The notes beneath the pieces are model-generated. The model did not search any database, had not been told where the DNA came from, and was given only the letters and a program-made list of their open reading frames with translations. Both the position numbers and the translations under genes were made by a program. From DASVHS01 sp038244815 (GTDB lineage: Bacteria; Acidobacteriota; Thermoanaerobaculia; Gp7-AA8), in assembly GCA_038244815.1 (NCBI GenBank), contig JBBRTB010000007.1:62001-126000 (forward strand): a stretch of DNA of 64,000 nucleotides, given 5' to 3'. How positions within the stretch are numbered: the stretch's first letter is position 1; every line of letters begins with the position of its first letter. Shown one piece after another: positions 32,829 to 40,785 of this stretch.

Positions 32829-32857
32829 TTGACAAATGTGTTTGTCGCGATCATATT
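32829..32857 (+). promoter_or_regulatory. arsM promoter with palindromic operator
   Basis: TTGACA (32829-32834), a 17-base spacer and CATATT (32852-32857) give a good sigma-70 promoter 28 bases ahead of the ATG. A perfect dyad GACAAATGTGTTTGTC (32831-32846) overlaps the -35 box and the spacer, where a repressor would block initiation. It differs from the operator shared by 14.6 and 24.2 kb. Confidence 0.75.
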
Positions 32858-32885
32858 TGCCGGGACAGATACGTTTGGAGGCGCT

Positions 32886-33686
32886 ATGGATATCAAAGAA
32901 GCAGTTCGGGAGAAGTACGGACAGGCGGCACGGCAGGCGCGCAGCGCCGGGGCCTCATGCTGCAGCACGGTCTCCAGTGATCCGATCACGTCGGACCTCT
33001 ATGAGATCGGTGAGACAGACGGGCTGCCCGAGGGAGCGATTCTGGCTTCGCTCGGCTGCGGCAACCCCGCCGCGCTCGCCGAGCTGAAAGAGGGAGAAGT
33101 CGTGCTCGATCTCGGATCCGGCGGAGGGATCGACGTGCTCCTTTCCGCGCGGCGGGTCGGGCCGGCGGGGAAGGCATACGGTCTCGACATGACCGACGAC
33201 ATGCTGGAGCTGGCCCGCGAGAATCAGCGGAAAGCAGGCGTCACGAACGTGGAGTTCCTGAAAGGAGACATCGAGAACATCCCGTTACCCGACGGCTCGG
33301 TCGATGTGCTGATCTCGAACTGCGTGATCAATCTCGCTGTCGACAAGCGGCTTGTGCTGGCCGAGGCCTTCCGTGTGCTGCGCCCGGGCGGGCGTTTCGC
33401 GGTGTCCGATGTCGTTCGGCGAAGGGCCATCGATCCGTCGGTGGCGAAATCGGTCGAGCTGTGGGCCGGATGCGTGGCCGGGGCGCTCGAGGAGAAGGAG
33501 TACGCGGCGTTGCTCTCCGATGCCGGATTTGTGAATGTGGCGCTCGAGCCCACGCGGATCTACGGCGGCGACGAGACTCGTGCCTTTCTCACCGAGGTGA
33601 GCGATCTGGATGGCGATCTCGACGCCATTGTCGCCGCAGCGGATGGCGCGTTCATGAGCGCCTTCGTGCGCGCGGAAAAACCGTAA
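32886..33686 (+). CDS. arsM: Arsenite S-adenosylmethionine methyltransferase
   Basis: 266 residues from ATG 32886. The class I methyltransferase motif I is VLDLGSGGGIDVLL, with acidic LDMTDDMLELA after it. The cysteines that bind As(III) in ArsM are present: SCCSTVSS near the N-terminus, NCVINL and WAGCVAGALEE. The N-terminal signature VREKYGQAAR is also family-typical. It methylates arsenite to mono-, di- and trimethyl forms in the cytosol using SAM and thiols. No arsR, arsB or arsC is adjacent; the promoter carries its own palindrome. Confidence 0.94.
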   Translation: MDIKEAVREKYGQAARQARSAGASCCSTVSSDPITSDLYEIGETDGLPEGAILASLGCGNPAALAELKEGEVVLDLGSGGGIDVLLSARRVGPAGKAYGLDMTDDMLELARENQRKAGVTNVEFLKGDIENIPLPDGSVDVLISNCVINLAVDKRLVLAEAFRVLRPGGRFAVSDVVRRRAIDPSVAKSVELWAGCVAGALEEKEYAALLSDAGFVNVALEPTRIYGGDETRAFLTEVSDLDGDLDAIVAAADGAFMSAFVRAEKP

Positions 33687-33891
33687 CCGGCCCGCGCCAG
33701 CTTCGTTGCTCGTCCTCAGAATAGTCTCGTAAATCCTGTGCCGGCGCGCCTTGCTCGCGTCGTCGATCCTCTGCGCCATCACGTACCAATTCTGCCGTTG
33801 ACAACCTGTAGTGATCTCAATATCCTCCGTCCATCCATTGCTCATTCCATCCATTCTTGCTTCCCGTCTGGCTCTGAGAGAGGAAAATGCC

Positions 33892-34155
33892 ATGAATGCA
33901 CCGCAATGCGCGCAACGTTTCCTTACTCGTCTGCCGCTTGCAGCCGCGCTCCTGTTGATTTTGTTTGTCCCCAGCAGCATCGGGACTGCGCAGACAGTTG
34001 GCCCGTTTAATAGAACGATGGACCCGTCCTTCGTGTACTGCGGTCCGGGCTGCTGCCACAGCGACTGCTACACCGGCACTTGGTACTACCCCATTAGCAT
34101 CTGCGTCAGAGGGGGGAATGGCTCCTGCATAGCGTGCGACACAACCTGTGGCTGA
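33892..34155 (+). CDS. Small exported Cys-rich protein
   Basis: 87 residues from ATG 33892 with GAGAGAGG upstream. A signal peptide (FLTRLPLAAALLLILFVPSSIG) is followed by about 55 mature residues, with eight Cys in the last 41: VYCGPGCCHSDC, SICVRG, SCIACDTTCG. An even number of Cys in an exported, disulfide-prone peptide suggests a compact knotted fold or a metal-binding peptide. It is not a family I recognise. It is the first gene of a same-strand cluster with a secreted propeller-like protein 22 bases downstream. Confidence 0.62.
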   Translation: MNAPQCAQRFLTRLPLAAALLLILFVPSSIGTAQTVGPFNRTMDPSFVYCGPGCCHSDCYTGTWYYPISICVRGGNGSCIACDTTCG

Positions 34156-34176
34156 TCCAATGCCGGATAGAAGCTG

Positions 34177-35292
34177 ATGCGGCGGCAGGCACTGTTTTGG
34201 CTCGCTGCGGCCGGCATTGCTTCCGCGCTGGTGCGCGGAATCAATGCTCAGACGGCCGGCGGTTCCTACTGCAGGAGCTTCGACCTGCAACCGCGGCCGG
34301 CTTGGCTTGCGTTTGGCGAGTGGGTGAACGACGGGACGGAGCTGATCCTGCCCGATGCTTTCGATGGACGACTGCTTCGGTACAAGCGCACCGGAGAACA
34401 GTTGCGTCCGCTCTCCACACCGAGCCTGTCCGCGACGTTCAGCCGGCCAGCCTCAATCGATAACAGCGGGCGCGGTCTTGTCGTCCTCGATTTACCCGAC
34501 GAACGTCTGGTCGCCCTGAAGGCAAACCTTCAGCTTGCCTGGCAGGCCCGACTCCGCGATGTCCCGTTTCCTGACGATGAGCGGATTGAATTATTTCTCT
34601 CGTTCATCAGCGCCGGCGACGGTTTCATCGGTTTGACCGTGTTGGTCAACGAGAAGACGCAGGAAAAATGGTGGGGCATTGCACGTGTGCGGCTCGGTGA
34701 TTCACCGCAGGTGGAGCGTGTGCATACGCTTCCGTCCATGATGTCGGAAGAAGGAAGTTTCTATTTCTCCCATCAAGGTCCTTACCTGGCGAAGGCAAAC
34801 GGTGCGGTTTACGCGCTCTTCTTCGGGGAAAGACCTCACATAGAACGGCTTCTCCCGTCGCCAGGGAAGCTCGCCGCCTTTCCCGCGGGGTACACCTCTC
34901 CGGTGTTGGGCTTCAACACGAGGGAGAACACGGAGTCGGCGTTCCGCGCCTGGGAGAACTCTACGGCACCGGTCGCACTCTTCGGTCGAGGACGGTTCCT
35001 TTATCTGCTCGCGCGCAGGCCTCGCGCGGATCAGGGGACTGAGTGGATACTCTTTCAGATCGACCCGAAGCGCGACAAGATGATTCGTTCGATCGCGCTG
35101 CCGACTCGCGCGAAGCACGTCCTCGTCATCCCTGGCCCACGAGAGTGGGCCATCGTGGAAAAAGGGGGAGTGGTGGCGGTCGGTGGGGGTTTCGAACAGA
35201 CCGTTGGGGCGGCGCTCTTCATCCGATCATCGATGATCGAGGATCCGACGGCACGCACGGATCTATCCAAATGCACCGCGTCGCGGAAATGA
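34177..35292 (+). CDS. Secreted beta-propeller-like protein
   Basis: 371 residues from ATG 34177, 22 bases after the Cys-rich peptide gene. An N-terminal signal (LFWLAAAGIASALVRGINAQ) is followed by blade-like repeats such as DAFDGRLLRYKRTGEQLRPL and SGRGLVVLDLPDERLVALKANL, resembling six-bladed NHL/TolB-like propellers, though no family signature is strong. Cys occurs at SYCRSF and near the C-terminus. The last four bases overlap the next start (ATGA). It is read as a partner of the downstream CarboxypepD_reg protein; function unknown. Confidence 0.65.
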   Translation: MRRQALFWLAAAGIASALVRGINAQTAGGSYCRSFDLQPRPAWLAFGEWVNDGTELILPDAFDGRLLRYKRTGEQLRPLSTPSLSATFSRPASIDNSGRGLVVLDLPDERLVALKANLQLAWQARLRDVPFPDDERIELFLSFISAGDGFIGLTVLVNEKTQEKWWGIARVRLGDSPQVERVHTLPSMMSEEGSFYFSHQGPYLAKANGAVYALFFGERPHIERLLPSPGKLAAFPAGYTSPVLGFNTRENTESAFRAWENSTAPVALFGRGRFLYLLARRPRADQGTEWILFQIDPKRDKMIRSIALPTRAKHVLVIPGPREWAIVEKGGVVAVGGGFEQTVGAALFIRSSMIEDPTARTDLSKCTASRK

Positions 35293-37988
35293 CGGCGCAC
35301 GCACTCGCTTTCGTCTCGTTCTTCATCGTCGTTGGGCCACTGTCGAGCGCCGTTCGGATCGTCGATCGGGACGCGAAGGCTGTGTCGGGAGCGGAGGTGA
35401 TCGTGACGTTCGGGCGAGCGTCACAACCGTCGGCGCTTCCCCCTCCTGAAATCAACGGGACGAGCGATCGAAACGGAAATCTCCCGTTCGGCATCCCGGC
35501 GATCCAAGGCACGACCCTCATCATCGATCACCCCGCATTTGCTCCGGAGGCGCTCGATGCCAGTGAGCGAGCTGATGGCGGCGACATTCGTCTCGACCGC
35601 GGACAGAGTTGGCGCGGCCGGGTCGTGACGCGATCTGATGCAGGCGAATCGCTCGACGGCGAGATTTGTGCGTACGGCGACATCGGTGGCACAGGCGCTA
35701 TCACGACCGGTCATCGATGGCGCCGTTGCGCAAACGTCGAACGCGGATCGTTTCAGATTGAAGGACTTCCGAGAGGGCCGGTCAGTATCGATCTACAGAT
35801 TGCCGGGTATCTCCCGCGCGTCGAGAGCGTCGATCCGTTCAAAACGACGACGCTGCGCATCGAGCGTGGCCTGGTTCTCCGAGGCATTGTGCGTGACGGC
35901 CGAGAGCTGCCGCTGGCAGGGGCGATGGTGAGCGCGGGGCGTTCACGTGCAACAAGCGACAAAGAGGGGCGCTTCTTCATCGCGCTCGAGTCGCTTCCGG
36001 CCGAGGTCGAGGTACGGATGCGCGGTTTTCGTCCGTGGGAAGCCTCCATCAAACGGCTCGAGGAGGTTCCCGTCCGCCTCGACCCCGCATCGACGATATC
36101 GGGCGTGCTCCTGACAGCGGACGGCGGACCTCTTCGTGATGTGACGGTCGAAATTGTGCGCACGCGCGCAGACGGCGGGCACAGTACGTTCTGGAAGCCC
36201 GTGGAGATCGGCAAAGAAGGAGAGTTTGTCATCGACGTTCCTGACGCGGGACGCTACGCCATTGGGTTGCGCGCCAGGGGATACCGCCAAGCGCACTTTT
36301 CCGACCTGGAGATTGGATACGCGGTGGCGCTGCCTCTCGGCCTCATTTCGCTCCAACGCGGCGGAGGAATTCACGCCACGGTCATCGACGGTACGAACGG
36401 CAAGGGAGCCGCGGGCGCTTTGATCGAGGTGGTCCCTGCCGGAGCACTGCTCCTGCAGCTGGTCGGGCAATACCGGAGGCCCGTATTCATCAGCGGCGAG
36501 GATGGCCAGTTCGCGGCCGCAGGGTACGAGATCGGTCGTTATCTCGTGAGCATCCACAGTGGAGAATTCGCGGCCGTTCACCGTCTCGTCGATGTGGAGC
36601 GGGACGAGATCGTCGATCTAGGCACGATCACTCTCGATCGCGGCGTCGACCTTCGCGGCACCGTCGTCGCTTCCGATCCTGACGCCGTGCGCAGTGTTCC
36701 GGTCCGGTTGTTCGATCCCGGCCGCGAGGTGCTGGTGCCGTTAGCGACCACAACGACCGATGAGAAAGGCCGATTCAGTTTTCCACGCGTAAGTCGCGAT
36801 CGCTACCGTATCGAGGTTGGAGCCAAGCGGCTTCTGTCCGCTCAGGAGATTGTCGTGCGCGGCACCGAGCCAGCGCAGGAGTTGACGCTGCACGCAGGCG
36901 GCGTACAGATTCGTGGCCACGTAACCAGAAGCGGGATTCCGGTCCCAAGCGGCAGCCTGCGACTCGTGTCGGAGCTCGACCCGGCCCGCCGGAGCGGCAA
37001 GATCGTCATGAACCGCGGCGGCGAGAGCCTGGTGTGGGGGCTGGAGCGCGCGTCGTTGCCGGCGAGCGTCGATGGGAACGGAAGCTTCGTCTTCAATGGC
37101 GCACCGGTGGGCCTTGCTCGTCTCTGGTATGCCGGTCCGAGCGGAGAAACCGTGTCTCGATCGGTCGTCTTATCAGATGAACCGGAACAACAAATCGACG
37201 TCGATTTGTCCGGACACTTGCTCGAAGGTCGCCTCATCGACGGGGCCACCGGCGCTGGCGTCTCCGGAACGATCCGTCTCTTCGATGCTGACGGCCGCGC
37301 GTTGACCGAAATCACGGCTGCCCCGGATGGAACGTTCCGCGTTGCCGGCCTCGATGGCGGCGCATACCTGATCGACGCAGAGGCGCGCGGGTACGTCCCC
37401 GCCGCATCAAAAGAAGTATTGGTTGGAAACGAGATGCCACCGCTCGTGCTCGAAATCAGGCCAGGCGAGCCGGGAAAGGTTTCTGTCACCTTGACGAGAG
37501 CGGACGGGACGGGTGTGAACGGCATTCCTGTCACGCTCTTCGATGTGCGCGGTGCTCTTGCGAAGTCTCTTCCCACGAATGATTCGGGGCGTCGTGCGTT
37601 CGACGACATGGCCCCCGGAAAGTACATCGGCGGATGGTCCGATCCGCTCGCCGGCGCAGGCTGTTCGTCGGCGGTTGAGATTGACGCTTCTCACACACCG
37701 GCACTGTCGGCAACGCTCGAGCGAGGCGCATCGGTCGTTCTCCGATGCTCCGATCATCAATGTGCGGGCGCGCCGATTGGTCTTCTCGAAGTGTATTCCG
37801 GAGATGGCCTGGAGATGAGTCCTCTGCTCAGCGGCATCACTCCGGCCATTCGGCTCAGCGCGGACGGCGAAGTCACCATCGGCCGTCTCGCGCCCGGGCG
37901 CTACAGTGTCCGACTCTGGGTCGCTGACCGCCAGTGGCGGAAGGATGTGACGGTCGGTTCGCACGATTTGACCGTCGCGTTTGAATGA
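35289..37988 (+). CDS. Large secreted protein of tandem carboxypeptidase-regulatory-like domains
   Basis: 899 residues from ATG 35289, overlapping the previous stop. Signal peptide: ALAFVSFFIVVGPLSSA. Eight or more beta-sandwich repeats of 80-100 residues follow, each with a G-x-V-x-D-x-x-G-x-P-V or FxxxxLPxGxY type turn, for example IVDRDAKAVSGAEVIV, RGIVRDGRELPLAGAMV and GTFRVAGLDGGAYLIDAEA. This is the CarboxypepD_reg (transthyretin-like) arrangement found in envelope proteins and TonB-plug fusions. No enzyme domain or TonB barrel is present. It ends the three-gene cluster. Confidence 0.78.
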   Translation: MTAHALAFVSFFIVVGPLSSAVRIVDRDAKAVSGAEVIVTFGRASQPSALPPPEINGTSDRNGNLPFGIPAIQGTTLIIDHPAFAPEALDASERADGGDIRLDRGQSWRGRVVTRSDAGESLDGEICAYGDIGGTGAITTGHRWRRCANVERGSFQIEGLPRGPVSIDLQIAGYLPRVESVDPFKTTTLRIERGLVLRGIVRDGRELPLAGAMVSAGRSRATSDKEGRFFIALESLPAEVEVRMRGFRPWEASIKRLEEVPVRLDPASTISGVLLTADGGPLRDVTVEIVRTRADGGHSTFWKPVEIGKEGEFVIDVPDAGRYAIGLRARGYRQAHFSDLEIGYAVALPLGLISLQRGGGIHATVIDGTNGKGAAGALIEVVPAGALLLQLVGQYRRPVFISGEDGQFAAAGYEIGRYLVSIHSGEFAAVHRLVDVERDEIVDLGTITLDRGVDLRGTVVASDPDAVRSVPVRLFDPGREVLVPLATTTTDEKGRFSFPRVSRDRYRIEVGAKRLLSAQEIVVRGTEPAQELTLHAGGVQIRGHVTRSGIPVPSGSLRLVSELDPARRSGKIVMNRGGESLVWGLERASLPASVDGNGSFVFNGAPVGLARLWYAGPSGETVSRSVVLSDEPEQQIDVDLSGHLLEGRLIDGATGAGVSGTIRLFDADGRALTEITAAPDGTFRVAGLDGGAYLIDAEARGYVPAASKEVLVGNEMPPLVLEIRPGEPGKVSVTLTRADGTGVNGIPVTLFDVRGALAKSLPTNDSGRRAFDDMAPGKYIGGWSDPLAGAGCSSAVEIDASHTPALSATLERGASVVLRCSDHQCAGAPIGLLEVYSGDGLEMSPLLSGITPAIRLSADGEVTIGRLAPGRYSVRLWVADRQWRKDVTVGSHDLTVAFE

Positions 37989-38014
37989 CTTCCGGCGCGC
38001 CGCACAGGCTCCAC

Positions 38015-38377
38015 CTAGAGCGTGAACGTGCGCGGCTGTCCTGCAGCTTCGATGAGGTCCTGGTGCTTCAGGCAGTAGGGCGTCCAGGGCACGGCTTCGA
38101 GCCGCTTCGCCTCGATCGGGCCGCCGTCGACGGCGCATTTGCCGAATGTGCCGTCGTCGATGCGGCCGAGCGCGTCGCGGACCTGCTGCAGGATGGCCGT
38201 GTCGAGCTCGTCCTGCGTGAAGCGGTCGCTCGTGGCCACATCGGCGACGCTGGCGTCGCCGGCATCGCCCTGCGGATCGATCGGCTGCTCGCGTTCCGTT
38301 TTGCCTTCACGCACGACACGCGCTGAAAGGCTTTTCTCGATCTCGATCAGGCGCTTCTTATAGTGCTGAGGATTCAC
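38015..38377 (-). CDS. TraR/DksA-family zinc-finger-like protein with an incomplete zinc site
   Basis: 120 residues from GTG 38377, with AAGGAG six bases upstream. An N-terminal helical hairpin (YKKRLIEIEKSLSARV and ELDTAILQQVRDALGRIDDGTFGKC) leads to the TraR/DksA finger. Only part of the zinc site is kept: CAVDGGPIEAKRLEAVPWTPYC then LKH, so the first CxxC pair has lost its second Cys. These proteins enter the RNA polymerase secondary channel. The start overlaps the HxlR gene stop (GTGA), so both are co-translated. Confidence 0.8.
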   Translation of the reverse strand: MNPQHYKKRLIEIEKSLSARVVREGKTEREQPIDPQGDAGDASVADVATSDRFTQDELDTAILQQVRDALGRIDDGTFGKCAVDGGPIEAKRLEAVPWTPYCLKHQDLIEAAGQPRTFTL

Positions 38378-38796
38378 GATGTTCTCCTTTGCGATCTGCC
38401 CGGCTTCGCGGTACGTACCGGCGAGCGTTTTTTCGGGGCCGCGCTGACACTCTTCGTGGCAGGACTCTCCAGCGGAATCCAATCCTCTGCCCAGCGGGCC
38501 ATCGCACCGACTGCCGTGCCCAGGTCGTGCCCTTTCCTGGTGAGGGCATATTCGACGCGCACGGGCGTCTCCGGGATCACCGTTCGCTCGACGATCCCTT
38601 CCTTCTCCAGTTCCTTCATGTGTTCGCTGAGCATTCGGTCCGTGATGTCGGGGATGGCGTCGCGCAGCGTGGCGAAACGGCACGGTAAACGCAGAAGCAG
38701 GAAGACGATCGCTCCGGTCCAGCGCCGGCCGATCAGCTCGATGGCGCGGTGGAAGCGCGTGCAGAGCTCCAGGCTGTCTGCCTGTGTCTTTCCCAT
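38374..38796 (-). CDS. HxlR-family winged-helix regulator
   Basis: 140 residues from ATG 38796. The family pattern is clear: CTRFHRAIELIGRRWTGAIV, FATLRDAIPDITDRMLSEHM, ELEKEGIVERTVIPETPVRV and EYALTRKGHDL. HxlR proteins are redox- or aldehyde-sensing DNA-binding dimers; a Cys at residue 12 is in the usual N-terminal position. A basic C-tail (AAPKKRSPVRTAKPGRSQRR) is added. Divergent from the doxX gene with only 31 bases between the start codons, so it probably controls that gene. Confidence 0.9.
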   Translation of the reverse strand: MGKTQADSLELCTRFHRAIELIGRRWTGAIVFLLLRLPCRFATLRDAIPDITDRMLSEHMKELEKEGIVERTVIPETPVRVEYALTRKGHDLGTAVGAMARWAEDWIPLESPATKSVSAAPKKRSPVRTAKPGRSQRRTS

Positions 38797-38827
38797 GCCG
38801 GAGAGAATCTCACAAGGAGAGATGAAT

Positions 38828-39343
38828 ATGAACGAAGGATTGCTGATGTTGAGGGTCGTTCTCGGACTGCTGATGGCGGCGCACGGCGCGCAGAAACTGT
38901 TCGGCTGGTTCGGCGGATACGGTCTCACCGGTACGGGCGGTTATCTCGAGGGACTGGGCTTTCGTTCCGGCCGGTTCTTCGCCGGGATGGCCGGCACGTC
39001 GGAAGGATTGGGCGGCGTGCTCCTTACCCTCGGGCTGCTCGGACCGGCAGGTCCGGCGCTGATGGTCTCGGTCATGATCGTGGCCGCAGTCAGCGCGAAT
39101 TGGAAGAACGGTCTCTTCGCACAGAAGGGCGGGATCGAATTGCCGCTGCTCTACGCAGTCGCCGCCGCGGCGCTCGCGTTCACAGGACCGGGCCGGTATT
39201 CGCTCGACGCGCTTCTGGGGCTGACCGGAATCTCGACGCCGCCGATTGCCGGCGCGGCGCTGGCTGCCGGCGTCGCCGGCGCGTTCGGAATTCTCATCGC
39301 TCGCCGTCCGCTGCCGGTCGTGGAGCTGAAGAAGGCGGCGTGA
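38828..39343 (+). CDS. DoxX-family membrane protein
   Basis: 171 residues from ATG 38828, eight bases after AAGGAG; ATG 38822 is an alternative, only two bases away. Four helices: LRVVLGLLMAAHGAQKLFGW, GGVLLTLGLLGPAGPALMVS, PLLYAVAAAALAFTG and GAALAAGVAGAFGILIA. The HGxQKLFGWFGG motif is the DoxX/YphA signature. The family is linked to quinone or thiosulfate oxidoreductase subunits and to oxidative stress. Divergent from and probably regulated by HxlR. Confidence 0.9.
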   Translation: MNEGLLMLRVVLGLLMAAHGAQKLFGWFGGYGLTGTGGYLEGLGFRSGRFFAGMAGTSEGLGGVLLTLGLLGPAGPALMVSVMIVAAVSANWKNGLFAQKGGIELPLLYAVAAAALAFTGPGRYSLDALLGLTGISTPPIAGAALAAGVAGAFGILIARRPLPVVELKKAA

Positions 39344-39396
39344 CGGAGGTCATCAGGAGCGAGGGTCGGCCGGTCCCGGCCCCCACTCGATGAAAA

Positions 39397-39993
39397 CTAG
39401 TCGTTGCTTTCAGAGAGTCGCAGGAACTCCGACCGGCTGACGGCGTCGCGGCGCAGCGTGCCGAGCATCGATGAAGTGACCATCCGCGTGCCGGGCTGCC
39501 GGGCTCCGCGACAACCCATGCAAAGGTGATGGGCCTTGATGACGACCCCCACTCCGCGCGCCTGGAGGTGAGTGGCAATCGCTTCGGCGATCTGTTTGGT
39601 CATCCGCTCCTGAATCTGCAGACGTCGCGCGAAACACAGCACGAGTCTGGCGAGCTTGCTGATGCCCACGACCTTCCCGGGCAGATAGCCGACCGAGGCC
39701 GTACCGTAGAACGGCAGCATGTGATGCTCGCAGGTCGAGTAGAAGGAGATGCCGCCGAGGATGACCAGCTCGTCGCTGGTCTCCTCGAACGTCCGGGACA
39801 GAATCTCCCCGGGATCTTCCGCATAGCCAGCGGTCATCTCACGCCAGGCGCGGACCACGCGATCCGGCGTGTCCACGAGACCATCACGCGAGGGATCCTC
39901 GCCGATGAAACGGAGCAGCGTGGCCACGGCATCGGCGGCGGCGATTTCGCCGGCGGCTTCGTGGCGAGCAGGTGCGAACTGGATGGCGGTCAT
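39397..39993 (-). CDS. folE: GTP cyclohydrolase I
   Basis: 198 residues from ATG 39993 with GGAG seven bases upstream. The zinc ligands are Cys in FYSTCEHHMLPFYG, its following His, and Cys in HHLCMGCRGARQPG. VGISKLARLVLCFARRLQIQERM and TSSMLGTLR complete the signature. It opens GTP to 7,8-dihydroneopterin triphosphate for folate or tetrahydrobiopterin-type pterins. It is 24 bases after the fasciclin gene on the same strand and may be its operon partner. Confidence 0.96.
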   Translation of the reverse strand: MTAIQFAPARHEAAGEIAAADAVATLLRFIGEDPSRDGLVDTPDRVVRAWREMTAGYAEDPGEILSRTFEETSDELVILGGISFYSTCEHHMLPFYGTASVGYLPGKVVGISKLARLVLCFARRLQIQERMTKQIAEAIATHLQARGVGVVIKAHHLCMGCRGARQPGTRMVTSSMLGTLRRDAVSRSEFLRLSESND

Positions 39994-40017
39994 CAGGGGT
40001 CTCCTATGAAATGCCGA

Positions 40018-40512
40018 TTACAGTTTGAATCCGGGTGGAAGCATCACGGTGTCGATGACGTGGATGACGCCATTGCTCGCCGGGATATCGGTCTTGATCA
40101 CGTTGGCTCCGCCGACCATGACCGCCGTACCGCGCGTGGCAATGGGCAGCCAGGCGCCGTTGACCGTTTTCGCGCGTTTCATCGTGATCACCTGCGAGGC
40201 GCTGACGTTGCCGGCAACGACATGGTAGGTGAGGACGGCCTGCAGTTTGGCCTTGTTCTCCGGCAGCAGGAGCTTCTCCACCGTTCCCTTGGGAAGCTTG
40301 GCGAAGGCTTCGTCCGTGGGGGCGAAGACCGTGAACGGTCCTTCCGACTTGAGCGTGTCGACGAGATCGGCGGCCTTCAGCGCGGCCGCCAGAGTGTTGA
40401 ACGAGCCGGCATCGACGGCGACGTCGACGATGTCTTTCGAGCCCTTGCCGGACATGCCGGCGTAGAGGGGGAGAGCGAGAACCATGAGGGAAACCATAGC
40501 GAGATTCTTCAT
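40018..40512 (-). CDS. Exported fasciclin (FAS1) domain protein
   Basis: 164 residues from ATG 40512; AAAGGA lies eight bases before it. Signal peptide (MVSLMVLALPLYAG) followed by a single FAS1 domain: SFNTLAAALKAADLVDTLKSEGP, FTVFAPTDEAFAKLP (H1 region), LTYHVVAGNVSAS (YH motif) and NGVIHVIDTVMLPP (H2 region). The family mediates adhesion or carotenoid/sterol binding in the envelope. The upstream spacer is A/T-rich (TATTTGACTTATATTC), a likely promoter zone. Confidence 0.93.
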   Translation of the reverse strand: MKNLAMVSLMVLALPLYAGMSGKGSKDIVDVAVDAGSFNTLAAALKAADLVDTLKSEGPFTVFAPTDEAFAKLPKGTVEKLLLPENKAKLQAVLTYHVVAGNVSASQVITMKRAKTVNGAWLPIATRGTAVMVGGANVIKTDIPASNGVIHVIDTVMLPPGFKL

Positions 40513-40785
40513 TTGTGATTCCTTTCGAGGTTGAATATAAGTCAAATACTTTTGAATGCAATGCACGGCGGGAAGAGGGTTTCCCTCTGTGACAAAGAAG
40601 CGCAATCTTTTGAATCACGAGAAAACGACTTGCTTCCGGCGGCCGGGAATGGGCTCTTGAGGTCGAAGGGCACCGTTGAGCGATCGCAGTCCGTTCACTG
40701 CCAACAGCCGTCCATGGCGCGCCCGGTCAGGGCGGGATGTTCGAGAAGAGCATCGCGGCGTGAACGTCCCGCGGCCGTCGAACGC

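Noticed and set aside
40531..40785. Open frames between the fasciclin and molybdenum hydroxylase genes
   Set aside because: They run antisense into the iorB gene, have no ribosome site and show an Arg-rich composition typical of shadow frames in GC-rich DNA.
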